Source of the DNA: Pseudomonas palmensis
GTDB lineage: Bacteria; Pseudomonadota; Gammaproteobacteria; Pseudomonadales; Pseudomonadaceae
NCBI RefSeq assembly: GCF_017848315.1
Contig: NZ_JAFKEC010000011.1
Coordinates: forward strand, 1-64,000
Direction of reading: 5' to 3'
DNA length: 64,000 nt
Shown here: positions 1 through 8,422 of the stretch, piece after piece
Position numbering within the stretch: the stretch's first letter is position 1
Layout of the letters: each line of letters starts with the position of its first letter
Translations under genes and position numbers: made by a program
The notes under the pieces: model-generated
Database searches by the model: none
Told to the model about the DNA's origin: nothing
What the model saw: the letters and a program-made list of their open reading frames with translations, nothing else

Positions 1-1
1 C

Positions 2-82
2 AAGCTCGAGGACAGCGACTACGAGGCGGCGGCGCAGACCATCATCCGGCTGGTGCTCAAGGGCTGTGCGCCGGACGCCTGA
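2..82 (+). CDS. C-terminal end of a protein cut by the window edge (possibly a TetR-type regulator)
   Basis: An open frame enters from the left edge and stops with TGA at 80-82, giving 26 residues beginning KLEDSDYEAAAQTII and ending CAPDA. The mixed amphipathic helix would fit the last helix of a TetR-family ligand-binding domain, but that is inference from very little sequence. Codon use matches the neighbouring genes. A REP palindrome pair follows immediately, which suggests the transcription unit ends here. Confidence 0.4.
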   Translation, partial: KLEDSDYEAAAQTIIRLVLKGCAPDA

Positions 83-95
83 TCGCGTTGACTGC

Positions 96-160
96 TTCGC
101 CGGCAAGGCCGGCTCCTACAAGGCTCGCGCAGACATGTAGGAGCCGGCCTTGCCGGCGAA
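96..160. repeat. REP-type inverted pair
   Basis: Two copies of a 25-base element (TTCGCCGGCAAGGCCGGCTC followed by CTACA) face each other at 96-120 and 136-160, separated by 15 bases, so the pair can fold into a long hairpin. The same element recurs at 3496, 7367, 16810, 26080 and, degenerate, 62985. All copies are intergenic, as expected of Pseudomonas REP/REPIN elements. This pair lies between two convergent genes. Confidence 0.9.
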
Positions 161-166
161 AGGGCC

Positions 167-607
167 TTAAGCCGCTACCCCCGCATCCGCCGTCAACCCC
201 GCCTCTTCGATCGCACTGATCGCGCACTGCTCGTCGATATCCGACGTATCACCGCTGATACCGATCGCGCCCAGCACTGCCCCGCTCTGATCCCGAATCA
301 GCACCCCACCCGGCGCCGGCACCACCGGGCTCTGGCCCAACCCGTTGAGCGCGGCGAAGAACGCCGGACGCTGCTGCGCGTCCAGCGCCAGCAGGCGCGA
401 GCCCTTGCCCAGCGCAATCGCGCCCCATGCCTTGCCCATCGCCACCTGCGGACGCAGCAGGCTGGCGCCGTCCTCGCGCTGCAGGGTCAGCAGGTGCCCA
501 CCGGCATCGAGCACCACCACGGTCAGCGGCGCTGCCGAAATCCTGCGGCCGGCCGCCAGCGCGCCATTCACCAGGCTCACCGCTACTTTCAAGCTCAGAA
601 CGTTCAT
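167..607 (-). CDS. GlcG/HbpS-type heme-binding family protein (DUF336)
   Basis: A 146-residue protein of the GlcG/HbpS (DUF336) family, recognised from the N-terminal LSLKVAVSLVNGALAAG helix, the GGVLI segment near residue 100 and the GAIGISGD signature near residue 113. Family members are small alpha/beta proteins; HbpS binds heme, and GlcG is encoded with glycolate oxidase genes but has no firmly assigned reaction. The ATG has an AGAGGA ribosome site 7 bases upstream. The gene is divergent from gcl and shares its control region, so a role around glyoxylate metabolism is inferred. No signal peptide is evident. Confidence 0.85.
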   Translation of the reverse strand: MNVLSLKVAVSLVNGALAAGRRISAAPLTVVVLDAGGHLLTLQREDGASLLRPQVAMGKAWGAIALGKGSRLLALDAQQRPAFFAALNGLGQSPVVPAPGGVLIRDQSGAVLGAIGISGDTSDIDEQCAISAIEEAGLTADAGVAA

Positions 608-688
608 CCAAAGGTCCTCTTGTTGTTAGAAGCCCACGTGGGCAAGTGAAAAACCAATACAACAAATAGAACACAATGAAGAATATTT

Positions 689-698
689 TTGTATACAA
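689..698. promoter_or_regulatory. Palindrome TTGTATACAA, candidate operator 1
   Basis: A perfect 10-base palindrome in the divergent region, 81 bases before the glcG-like start. An identical copy lies at 829-838. Short A/T-rich palindromes with a central GTATAC core are typical of GntR-family operators. The gcl pathway of P. putida is known to be repressed by GclR; whether this is the GclR site is inference. Confidence 0.5.
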
Positions 699-783
699 TA
701 ATTCACTCCATCCGACCAAAACCCGTCACAACCCCTTTTTTACGGGGTAACGACGAAAGCACCCGGTGGCGGATGAAAATGGA

Positions 784-811
784 TTGACCAGAGTCGCCTG
801 CCGTGAATACA
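784..811 (+). promoter_or_regulatory. Possible sigma-70 promoter of gcl
   Basis: TTGACC at 784-789 is a good -35 match. A weak -10 (AATACA, 806-811) follows 16 bases later. This would place the start of transcription just before the second TTGTATACAA palindrome, a position suited to repression. The -10 is poor, so the assignment is tentative. Confidence 0.3.
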
Positions 812-828
812 CTCTGTCGAAAAGCAAT

Positions 829-838
829 TTGTATACAA
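829..838. promoter_or_regulatory. Palindrome TTGTATACAA, candidate operator 2
   Basis: Second exact copy of the palindrome, 140 bases from the first and 27 bases before the gcl start codon. It overlaps the region where gcl transcription or early elongation would occur. The paired arrangement suggests one dimeric regulator controlling both divergent genes. Confidence 0.55.
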
Positions 839-864
839 TTACAAAATCTAAGAGGCACAAAACC

Positions 865-2640
865 ATGAGCAAAATGAGAGCAATCGATGCAGCCGTGCTG
901 GTCATGCGCCGTGAAGGCGTCGACACCGCATTCGGCATCCCGGGCGCCGCGATCAACCCGCTGTATTCGGCCCTGAAGAAAGTCGGCGGCATCGATCACG
1001 TCCTTGCTCGTCACGTGGAAGGTGCCTCGCACATGGCCGAGGGCTACACCCGTACCAAGGCCGGCAACATCGGCGTGTGCATCGGCACCTCCGGCCCTGC
1101 CGGCACCGACATGGTCACCGGCCTGTACAGCGCCTCGGCCGACTCCATCCCGATCCTGTGCATCACCGGCCAGGCGCCCCGCTCGCGCCTGCACAAGGAA
1201 GACTTCCAGGCCGTCGACATCACCAGCATCGTCAAGCCGGTCACCAAGTGGGCCACCACCGTGCTCGAACCTGGCCAGGTGCCGTATGCGTTCCAGAAAG
1301 CCTTCTATGAAATGCGCACCGGCCGTCCTGGCCCGGTACTGATCGACCTGCCGTTCGACGTGCAGATGGCCGAGATCGAATTCGACATCGACGCCTACCA
1401 GCCGCTGCCGGTGAGCAAGCCGTCGGCCAACCGCGTGCAGGTCGAGAAGGCCTTGGCCATGCTCGACTCCGCCGAGCGTCCGCTGCTGGTGGCCGGTGGC
1501 GGCATCATCAACGCCGATGCCAGCGACAAGCTGGTGGAATTCGCCGAACTCACCGGTATCCCGGTCATCCCGACCCTGATGGGCTGGGGCACCATCCCTG
1601 ACGACCACCCGCTGATGGTGGGCATGGTCGGCCTGCAGACCTCGCACCGCTACGGCAACGCGACCATGCTCAAGTCGGACGTGGTGCTGGGCATCGGCAA
1701 CCGCTGGGCCAACCGCCATACCGGCTCGGTGGATGTGTACACCGAAGGCCGTCGCTTCATTCACGTCGACATCGAACCGACCCAGATTGGCCGCGTGTTC
1801 ACCCCGGACCTGGGTATCGTGTCCGACGCCGGCGCGGCACTGGACGTGTTCCTGGAAGTGGCCCACGAGTGGAAAGTCGCCGGCAAGCTCAAGGACCGTG
1901 GCGAGTGGCTCAAGGACTGCCAGCAGCGCAAGGCCAGCCTGCACCGCAAGACCCACTTCGACAACGTGCCGGTCAAGCCGCAGCGCGTGTACCAGGAAAT
2001 GAACCAGGTGTTCGGCAAGGACACCTGCTACGTCAGCACCATCGGCCTGTCGCAGATCGCCGGTGCGCAGTTCCTGCACGTGTACAAGCCGCGTCACTGG
2101 ATCAACTGCGGCCAGGCCGGCCCGCTGGGCTGGACCATTCCTGCGGCACTGGGCGTGGTCAAGGCCGACCCGTCGCGCAAGGTCGTGGCACTGTCGGGCG
2201 ACTATGACTTCCAGTTCATGATCGAAGAGCTGGCGGTGGGCGCGCAGTTCAACCTGCCGTACATCCATGTAGTGGTGAACAACTCCTACCTGGGGCTGAT
2301 CCGCCAGGCCCAACGCGGCTTCGAGATGGATTACTGTGTACAGCTGGCGTTCGAGAACCTCAACGCCCCGGAACTGAACGGCTACGGCGTGGACCACGTC
2401 GCGGTTGTAGAAGGTCTGGGTTGCAAGGCACTGCGCGTGTTCAAGCCGGAAGAAATCCAGCCGGCCCTGCGCAAGGCCCAGCAGATGGCCGAAGAGTTCA
2501 AGGTGCCGGTCGTGGTCGAGGTGATCCTCGAGCGCGTGACCAATATTTCCATGGGTACCGAAATCAACGCGGTCAACGAATTCGAAGACCTGGCGCTGGT
2601 CGGCAACGACGCGCCAACCGCGATCTCGCTGCTCGACTGA
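865..2640 (+). CDS. gcl: Glyoxylate carboligase (tartronate-semialdehyde synthase)
   Basis: A ThDP/FAD enzyme of 591 residues that joins two glyoxylate with loss of CO2 to give tartronate semialdehyde. The ATG at 865 has AGAGG ten bases upstream; an in-frame ATG at 766 lacks a ribosome site and would lie upstream of the putative operator. The residue aligned with the catalytic glutamate of other ThDP enzymes is valine (Val51, in ARHVEGASH), the hallmark that separates Gcl from acetolactate synthase. The ThDP-binding GDYDFQF segment lies near residue 450. It is the first gene of gcl-hyi-glxR-ttuD-pyk. Length agrees with the E. coli enzyme. Confidence 0.97.
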   Translation: MSKMRAIDAAVLVMRREGVDTAFGIPGAAINPLYSALKKVGGIDHVLARHVEGASHMAEGYTRTKAGNIGVCIGTSGPAGTDMVTGLYSASADSIPILCITGQAPRSRLHKEDFQAVDITSIVKPVTKWATTVLEPGQVPYAFQKAFYEMRTGRPGPVLIDLPFDVQMAEIEFDIDAYQPLPVSKPSANRVQVEKALAMLDSAERPLLVAGGGIINADASDKLVEFAELTGIPVIPTLMGWGTIPDDHPLMVGMVGLQTSHRYGNATMLKSDVVLGIGNRWANRHTGSVDVYTEGRRFIHVDIEPTQIGRVFTPDLGIVSDAGAALDVFLEVAHEWKVAGKLKDRGEWLKDCQQRKASLHRKTHFDNVPVKPQRVYQEMNQVFGKDTCYVSTIGLSQIAGAQFLHVYKPRHWINCGQAGPLGWTIPAALGVVKADPSRKVVALSGDYDFQFMIEELAVGAQFNLPYIHVVVNNSYLGLIRQAQRGFEMDYCVQLAFENLNAPELNGYGVDHVAVVEGLGCKALRVFKPEEIQPALRKAQQMAEEFKVPVVVEVILERVTNISMGTEINAVNEFEDLALVGNDAPTAISLLD

Positions 2641-2650
2641 CTGTTGTAGC

Positions 2651-2676
2651 GGCCCTGCTGCCCCGCGCACAGGGCC
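2651..2676 (+). other. Intercistronic hairpin between gcl and hyi
   Basis: GGCCCTG (2651-2657) pairs with CAGGGCC (2670-2676). The stem is not followed by a T-run, so it is more likely an mRNA-stabilising or attenuating hairpin than a terminator. Confidence 0.4.
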
Positions 2677-2697
2677 CACTTTTGCAAGGAGACAACC

Positions 2698-3480
2698 ATG
2701 CCTCGTTTCGCCGCCAACCTGTCCATGCTGTTCACCGAGCAGGACTTTCTCGCCCGTTTCAAGGCTGCTGCCGACGCTGGCTTCAGCGGGGTCGAGTACC
2801 TCTTCCCGTACGATTTCAGCTCGGCTGAAATCAAGCAGCACCTGGACAGCAACGGCCTGACCCAGGTGCTGTTCAACCTGCCGGCCGGCGACTGGGCCAA
2901 GGGTGATCGCGGCATCGCCTGCGACCCGTCCCGTGTCGAGGAATTCCGTGCCGGCGTGGACCTGGCCATTGCCTACGCCCAGGTACTGGGCAACACCCAG
3001 GTCAACTGCCTGGCCGGTATTCGCCCACAAGGCCCGGACTGCGCCACGGTGCGCAAGACCTTCGTCGACAACCTGAAGTTCGCCGCCGACAAGCTGCAGG
3101 CAGCAGGCATCAAGCTGGTGATGGAGATGATCAACACCCGCGACATCCCGGGCTTCTACCTGAACACCACCAAGCAGGCGCTGGAGATCCAGGCCGAAGT
3201 GGGCAGCACCAACCTGTTCCTGCAGTACGACATCTACCACATGCAGATCATGGAAGGTGACCTGGCCCGCACGATGGAAGGCAACCTGGCCAAGATCAAC
3301 CACATCCAGCTGGCCGACAACCCGGGCCGCAACGAGCCGGGCACCGGCGAGATCAACTACCGCTTCCTGTTCGAGCACTTGGACCGTATCGGCTACCAGG
3401 GCTGGGTAGGCTGCGAATACAAGCCGCTGACCACCACCGAAGCGGGCCTTGGCTGGCTCAAGACCCACAACGCGATCTGA
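2698..3480 (+). CDS. hyi: Hydroxypyruvate isomerase
   Basis: A TIM-barrel protein of 260 residues of the Hyi/xylose-isomerase-like family, starting MPRFAANLSMLFTE. Hyi interconverts hydroxypyruvate and tartronate semialdehyde. The metal-binding acids of the family are visible in VMEMINTRD (near residue 142), the QYDIYHMQ segment (near 180) and GCEYKP (near 240). AAGGAG precedes the ATG. It follows gcl by 57 bases and precedes glxR, the standard order in glyoxylate/allantoin operons. Confidence 0.96.
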   Translation: MPRFAANLSMLFTEQDFLARFKAAADAGFSGVEYLFPYDFSSAEIKQHLDSNGLTQVLFNLPAGDWAKGDRGIACDPSRVEEFRAGVDLAIAYAQVLGNTQVNCLAGIRPQGPDCATVRKTFVDNLKFAADKLQAAGIKLVMEMINTRDIPGFYLNTTKQALEIQAEVGSTNLFLQYDIYHMQIMEGDLARTMEGNLAKINHIQLADNPGRNEPGTGEINYRFLFEHLDRIGYQGWVGCEYKPLTTTEAGLGWLKTHNAI

Positions 3481-3495
3481 ACCCCACATAACCCC

Positions 3496-3574
3496 TGTAG
3501 GAGCCAGCCTTGCTGGCGAAGGGGCCTGACCGAACACCTCATGGCCCCATTCGCCGGCAAGGCCGGCTCCTACA
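3496..3574. repeat. REP-type inverted pair between hyi and glxR
   Basis: Two inverted copies of the TAGGAGCC element (3496-3520, with two mismatches, and 3550-3574). It sits inside what is otherwise a co-oriented operon, so it could modulate the mRNA ratio of upstream and downstream genes. Confidence 0.85.
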
Positions 3575-3599
3575 TGTACAAAAACAAGAGGTAATTGTA

Positions 3600-4493
3600 A
3601 TGGCTAAAATCGGATTCATCGGCACCGGCATCATGGGCCTTCCAATGGCTCAGAACCTGCAGAAGGCAGGTCACAGCCTGTTCCTTTCCTCGCACCACGG
3701 CGCCGCGCCGAGCGACCTGATCGCCGCCGGCGGCGTGGCCCTGGCCAACCCCAAGGAAGTGGCCCAGGAAGCCGAATTCATCATCGTCATGGTGCCGGAC
3801 ACCCCGCAGGTCGAAGCCGTGCTGTTCGGTGAAAACGGCGTGGCCCAGGGCGTTGGCCCGAACAAGGTGGTGATCGACATGAGCTCGATCTCCCCTACCG
3901 CCACCAAAGCCTTCGCCGAGAAGATCAAGGCCACCGGCGCCACCTACCTCGACGCCCCGGTGTCCGGTGGTGAAGTCGGCGCCAAGGCCGCGACCCTGAG
4001 CATCATGGTCGGCGGTTGTCCCAAAGCCTTCGAACGTGCCCAGCCGCTGTTCCAGGCCATGGGCAAGAACATCACCCACGTGGGTGGCAGTGGTGACGGC
4101 CAGACCGCCAAGGTCGCCAACCAGATCATCGTGGCCCTGAACATCCAGGCCGTTGCCGAAGCCCTGCTGTTCGCCGCCAAGAACGGCGCCGACCCGGCCA
4201 AGGTGCGCGAAGCACTGATGGGCGGCTTTGCCTCCTCGAAAATCCTCGAAGTGCACGGCGAGCGCATGATCAAGGGCACCTTCGACCCGGGCTTTCGCAT
4301 CAGCCTGCACCAGAAGGACCTGAACCTGGCCCTGCAGGGTGCCAAGGAGCTGAACATCAACCTGCCCAACACCGCCAATGCCCAACAGGTGTTCAGCACC
4401 TGCGCGGCCATCGGTGGCGCCAACTGGGACCACTCGGCGCTGGTCAAGGGCCTTGAGCACATGGCCAACTTCTCGATCCGCGGCGACAAGTAA
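3600..4493 (+). CDS. glxR: 2-hydroxy-3-oxopropionate (tartronate semialdehyde) reductase
   Basis: An NAD(P)-dependent beta-hydroxyacid dehydrogenase of 297 residues that reduces tartronate semialdehyde to D-glycerate. The Rossmann GFIGTGIMGLPMAQNL stands at the N-terminus, the DAPVSGGEVGA substrate loop near residue 118, and the catalytic lysine in GQTAKVANQ near residue 170. The ATG at 3600 has AAGAGG about 9 bases upstream; an upstream in-frame start at 3510 lies inside the REP element and is unlikely. Confidence 0.96.
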   Translation: MAKIGFIGTGIMGLPMAQNLQKAGHSLFLSSHHGAAPSDLIAAGGVALANPKEVAQEAEFIIVMVPDTPQVEAVLFGENGVAQGVGPNKVVIDMSSISPTATKAFAEKIKATGATYLDAPVSGGEVGAKAATLSIMVGGCPKAFERAQPLFQAMGKNITHVGGSGDGQTAKVANQIIVALNIQAVAEALLFAAKNGADPAKVREALMGGFASSKILEVHGERMIKGTFDPGFRISLHQKDLNLALQGAKELNINLPNTANAQQVFSTCAAIGGANWDHSALVKGLEHMANFSIRGDK

Positions 4494-4494
4494 G

Positions 4495-4587
4495 CGTCAA
4501 GCGGCAGGTTTCACGCGGCAAGACCGGCAGACCGCGCATCGGTCCGCTGTCTCTTGCAGCTTGTAGCCTGAAGCTTGCCGCGCTAAA
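4495..4587. repeat. Imperfect inverted repeat (second REP-like family) between glxR and ttuD
   Basis: The left arm (AGCGTCAAGCGGCAGG...) and right arm (reverse complement AGCGCGGCAAGCTTCAGG...) pair imperfectly over about 30 bases. The same family appears, much better conserved, at 17841-17921. It differs from the TAGGAGCC element. Confidence 0.6.
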
Positions 4588-4676
4588 GAGCACCACCCGC
4601 CCTTGGGCCCGTCTGCACGGAGGCAGGCCCAGGGGCGTTTTCGATTCTGCAAAACAATAAGATTTGGGAGCCTGCC

Positions 4677-5957
4677 ATGTCGGTCGATCCGCAACACTTT
4701 CTGCGCGAGCTGTTCGCCACGGCCATCGATGCCGCGCATCCACGCCAGGTGCTCGAAGCCCACCTGCCCAGCGACCGCAGCGGCCGCGTCATCGTCATCG
4801 GCGCCGGCAAGGCCGCCGCCGCCATGGCCGAAGTGGTCGAGCGCAGCTGGCAGGGCGAGGTCTCGGGCCTGGTCGTGACCCGCTACGGTCACGGCGCCAG
4901 CTGCAGCAAGATCGAAGTGGTCGAAGCCGCTCACCCGGTACCGGACGCCGCCGGCCTGGCCGTGGCCAAGCGTGTGCTGGCGATGGTCAGCGACCTCAGC
5001 GCCGACGACAGGGTGATCTTCCTGCTCTCCGGCGGAGGTTCCGCCCTGCTGGCCCTGCCCGCCGAAGGCCTGACCCTGGCCGACAAGCAGCAGGTCAACA
5101 AGGCCCTGCTCAAATCCGGCGCCACCATCGCCGAGATGAACTGCGTGCGCAAGCACCTCTCGGCGATCAAGGGCGGCCGCCTGGCCAAGGCCTGCTGGCC
5201 GGCCACGGTGTACACCTACGCGATTTCCGACGTACCCGGCGACCTCGCCACCGTGATCGCCTCCGGCCCCACCGTGGCCGACCCGAGCACCTCGGCCGAA
5301 GCGCTGGCGATCCTCAAGCGCTACAACATCCAGGCCCCGGCCGCCGTCACCGCGTGGCTGAACAACCCGGCCTCCGAAACCGTCAAGGCCGATGACCCGG
5401 CCCTGGCCCGCAGTCACTTCCAGCTGATCGCCCGCCCCCAGCAGTCGCTGGAGGCCGCTGCGGTAAAGGCGCGCCAGGCCGGCTTCAGCCCGCTGATCCT
5501 GGGTGACCTGGAAGGTGAGTCGCGTGAAGTGGCCAAGGTGCATGCCGGCATCGCACGCCAGATCGTGCAGCACGGCCAGCCACTGGCGGCGCCCTGCGTG
5601 ATCCTGTCGGGCGGCGAAACCACCGTCACCGTGCGCGGCAATGGCCGCGGCGGGCGCAACGCCGAGTTCCTGCTCAGCCTCACCGAAAGCCTGAAGGGGT
5701 TGCCCGGCGTGTACGCACTGGCCGGTGACACCGACGGCATCGACGGCTCCGAAGACAACGCCGGGGCCTTCATGACCCCCGACAGCTATGCACGTGCCCA
5801 GGCCCTGGGCCTGTCGGCGGCAGACGAGCTGGACAACAACAATGGCTACGGTTATTTCGCCGCGCTCGACGCCTTGATCGTTACCGAGCCCACGCGCACC
5901 AACGTCAACGATTTTCGCGCCATCCTGATCCTCGAGACCGCACAACATGACGCCTGA
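4677..5957 (+). CDS. ttuD: Glycerate 2-kinase / putative hydroxypyruvate reductase (MOFRL family)
   Basis: A 426-residue member of the GckA/TtuD family with the N-terminal GCK domain (GAGKAAAAMAEVVE near residue 41, LLSGGGSALL near 117) and a C-terminal MOFRL domain (GGETTVTVRGNGRGGRN near 310). The family was first named hydroxypyruvate reductase, but characterised members are class II glycerate kinases making 2-phosphoglycerate; that reaction fits this operon, since pyruvate kinase follows. GGGAG precedes the ATG. Its last 11 bases overlap pyk, which indicates translational coupling. Confidence 0.93.
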   Translation: MSVDPQHFLRELFATAIDAAHPRQVLEAHLPSDRSGRVIVIGAGKAAAAMAEVVERSWQGEVSGLVVTRYGHGASCSKIEVVEAAHPVPDAAGLAVAKRVLAMVSDLSADDRVIFLLSGGGSALLALPAEGLTLADKQQVNKALLKSGATIAEMNCVRKHLSAIKGGRLAKACWPATVYTYAISDVPGDLATVIASGPTVADPSTSAEALAILKRYNIQAPAAVTAWLNNPASETVKADDPALARSHFQLIARPQQSLEAAAVKARQAGFSPLILGDLEGESREVAKVHAGIARQIVQHGQPLAAPCVILSGGETTVTVRGNGRGGRNAEFLLSLTESLKGLPGVYALAGDTDGIDGSEDNAGAFMTPDSYARAQALGLSAADELDNNNGYGYFAALDALIVTEPTRTNVNDFRAILILETAQHDA

Positions 5958-7362
5958 CAAGAAAGTCAAAATCCTCGCCACCCTCGGCCCCGCGACCAAA
6001 GGCATCGACGACATCCGTCAGCTGGTCGAAGCCGGGGTGAACATCTTTCGCCTGAACTTCAGCCACGGCGAGCACGCCGACCACGCCATGCGTTTCGAAT
6101 GGATCCGCGAAGTGGAGCGCCAGCTCAACTACCCGCTGGGCATCCTCATGGACCTGCAGGGCCCCAAGCTGCGCGTCGGGCGTTTTGCCGAAGGCAAGGT
6201 GCAGCTGCAACGCGGCCAGGCCCTGCGCCTGGACCTGGATGCCACACCGGGCGATGCACAGCGGGTCAACCTGCCCCACCCGGAGATCATCGCCGCGCTG
6301 GAGCCGGGCATGGACCTGCTGCTCGATGACGGCAAACTGCGCCTGCGCGTGACCGCCAAGCACGCCGACGCCATCGACACCGAGGTGCTCAACGGCGGCG
6401 AACTGTCCGACCGCAAGGGCGTGAACGTGCCCCAGGCGCTGCTCGAGCTCAGCCCGCTGACCGAAAAGGACCGTCGCGACCTGACCTTCGGCCTGGAGCT
6501 GGGCGTGGACTGGGTGGCCCTGTCGTTCGTGCAGCGCCCTGAAGACATCATCGAGGCGCGCCAGCTGATCGGCGACCGGGCCTACCTGATGGCCAAGATC
6601 GAGAAGCCCTCGGCGGTCACGCAACTGCGCGAGATTGCCCAGTTGAGCGACGCGATCATGGTCGCCCGTGGCGACCTGGGCGTGGAAGTGCCGGCCGAAA
6701 GCGTGCCGCAGATCCAGCAGCGCATCATCACCACCTGCCGCCAGCTGGGCCGCCCGGTGGTGGTGGCCACGCAGATGCTCGAGTCGATGCGCTTCAGCCC
6801 GGCCCCGACCCGCGCCGAGGTCACCGACGTGGCCAACGCCGTGGCCGAGGGCGCCGATGCGGTGATGCTGTCGGCCGAGACCGCCTCGGGCGACTACCCG
6901 CTCGAAGCGGTGCAGATGATGAGCAAGATCATCCGCCAGGTCGAAAGCGGCCCGGACTACCAGGCCCAGCTGGACGTGGGCCGGCCACAGGCCGAGGCCA
7001 CCGTGTCGGATGCGATCAGCTGCGCGATCCGTCGCATCAGCGGCATCCTGCCGGTGGCGGTGCTGGTGAACTACAGCGAGTCGGGCAACTCGACCCTGCG
7101 CGCAGCGCGTGAACGGCCGCGTGCACCGATCCTCAACCTGACCCCCAACCTCAACACCGCACGGCGCCTGAGTGTGGCCTGGGGCGTGCATTCGGTGGTC
7201 AACGATCGGTTGCGCCAGGTGGACGAAGTGGTGTCCACGGCACTGGAGATTGCCCAGGCCCAGGGCATGGCCAGCCGTGGCGACATCCTGTTGATCACTG
7301 CCGGTGTGCCTTTTGGCAAGCCGGGGTCGACCAATACGCTGCGGATCGAAACCCTGCTCTGA
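5947..7362 (+). CDS. pykF: Pyruvate kinase
   Basis: A 471-residue pyruvate kinase converting phosphoenolpyruvate and ADP to pyruvate and ATP. Visible are the N-terminal KILATLGPAT, RLNFSHG with the active-site Arg/Asn, LMAKIEKPSA carrying the catalytic lysine (near residue 220), MVARGDLGVE, and the TASGDYP segment. It overlaps ttuD by 11 bases and ends the glyoxylate operon, so this isozyme is likely co-induced with gcl and drains 2-phosphoglycerate to pyruvate. A REP pair follows five bases after the stop. Confidence 0.96.
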   Translation: MTPDKKVKILATLGPATKGIDDIRQLVEAGVNIFRLNFSHGEHADHAMRFEWIREVERQLNYPLGILMDLQGPKLRVGRFAEGKVQLQRGQALRLDLDATPGDAQRVNLPHPEIIAALEPGMDLLLDDGKLRLRVTAKHADAIDTEVLNGGELSDRKGVNVPQALLELSPLTEKDRRDLTFGLELGVDWVALSFVQRPEDIIEARQLIGDRAYLMAKIEKPSAVTQLREIAQLSDAIMVARGDLGVEVPAESVPQIQQRIITTCRQLGRPVVVATQMLESMRFSPAPTRAEVTDVANAVAEGADAVMLSAETASGDYPLEAVQMMSKIIRQVESGPDYQAQLDVGRPQAEATVSDAISCAIRRISGILPVAVLVNYSESGNSTLRAARERPRAPILNLTPNLNTARRLSVAWGVHSVVNDRLRQVDEVVSTALEIAQAQGMASRGDILLITAGVPFGKPGSTNTLRIETLL

Positions 7363-7366
7363 CCGC

Positions 7367-7430
7367 TTCGCCGGCAACGCCGGCTCCTACACACGGCACA
7401 GACCCTGTAGGAGCCGGCCTTGCCGGCGAA
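7367..7430. repeat. REP-type inverted pair after pyk
   Basis: Inverted copies of the TAGGAGCC element at 7367-7391 (one mismatch) and 7406-7430, beginning five bases past the pyk stop. It is probably transcribed as a stable 3' hairpin of the gcl operon mRNA. Confidence 0.88.
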
Positions 7431-7512
7431 GAGGCCCGCACTGACACACACCACACCGTGGGACAACAAAGCCCGAAGAGGCGCCCCACTCCACCCACCC
7501 TGACCCACTGCC

Positions 7513-8391
7513 ATGTACACCAAGAACTTCGTCAACCCGTGCCCCGACTGGGCCACCGCCTTGCTCAACGGTTTCAGTCAGGTGCTGCTGCAGCGCAACC
7601 CGCTGTGCGGCCTGCTGTGCCTGCTGGCCATTCTGATTACCGCCCCCGAACTCATCGGCGGTGCGCTGCTGGGCGCCCTTGCCGGGCTGCTCACCGCGCA
7701 GCGCCGCGGCTACAACCGCGCCGACCGCCAGGCCGGCTTGTACAGCTACAACGGCGTGCTGCTGGGCCTGCTGCTCAGCCACGCACTGCCCTGGTCGGCC
7801 CTGCTGCCCCCGCTGATCATCGCCGCCGCGGGCCTGAGCAGCATGCTGGTGCACCAGTGGCTCAAGCGCAAAAGCCCTCGCCTGCTGCCCGCCTACACCG
7901 CGCCCTTCGTGCTGATCGGCTGGGCGGTACTGGCGCTGGCCGAGCCTTCCAGCGCCGGCTACGGCCCGGTCGCGGCCAACCCGCTGTTCGCCCTGGGCCG
8001 CGGCCTGGGCCAGATCTTCCTGCTCGACCAGCCGCTGGCTGGCCTGCTGATTGCCCTGGGCCTGCTGATCGCCAACCGCTACGCCGCCGCCTGGGCGCTA
8101 CTGGGCGCCGCCCTGGGCGGCAGCGTGGCGCTGCTCGGTGGCGAGGCCGGTGCCGGCTACTACGGCCTGTACGGCTTCAATGCGGCGCTGGCCGCGCTGG
8201 CCTTCAGCCAGACCCGCGCACAACCCTGGCGGCCGTTGCTGGCCATCGTTCTGGCCATCGTGCTGCAACCGCTGCTGGGCCTGTTGCCGGTGCCGGGCCT
8301 GACCGCGCCGTTCATCCTCGCCTGCTGGCTGCTGCAACTGGGTACCGCTGCCCGACGTCGCCCGCTTGCACAGCTGCGGGCCAGCCCCTAG
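7513..8391 (+). CDS. Urea transporter (UT family)
   Basis: A 292-residue hydrophobic protein with the internal two-fold repeat of urea channels: the SYNGVLLGLLL segment near residue 78 and its pseudo-repeat YGFNAALAALAF near residue 218 correspond to the selectivity-filter halves. About ten membrane segments are apparent. It should form a passive urea channel in the inner membrane. No urease genes are present nearby; the link to the purine/glyoxylate region upstream (urea is a co-product of allantoin breakdown) is inference. No strong Shine-Dalgarno is visible before the ATG. Confidence 0.88.
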   Translation: MYTKNFVNPCPDWATALLNGFSQVLLQRNPLCGLLCLLAILITAPELIGGALLGALAGLLTAQRRGYNRADRQAGLYSYNGVLLGLLLSHALPWSALLPPLIIAAAGLSSMLVHQWLKRKSPRLLPAYTAPFVLIGWAVLALAEPSSAGYGPVAANPLFALGRGLGQIFLLDQPLAGLLIALGLLIANRYAAAWALLGAALGGSVALLGGEAGAGYYGLYGFNAALAALAFSQTRAQPWRPLLAIVLAIVLQPLLGLLPVPGLTAPFILACWLLQLGTAARRRPLAQLRASP

Positions 8392-8422
8392 GCTCTGCTC
8401 CATCTTGTAATGGAAAGCGCCC

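Noticed and set aside
96..160. Repeat clusters considered as a CRISPR array or tRNA
   Set aside because: Copies are inverted pairs at scattered sites, not evenly spaced direct repeats, and do not fold as tRNA.
703..3537. Very long open frame (about 944 codons) on the minus strand opposite gcl and hyi
   Set aside because: It mirrors GC-rich third positions of the real genes, has His/Val/Gln-rich low-complexity translation and no family resemblance. gcl and hyi are certain on the other strand.
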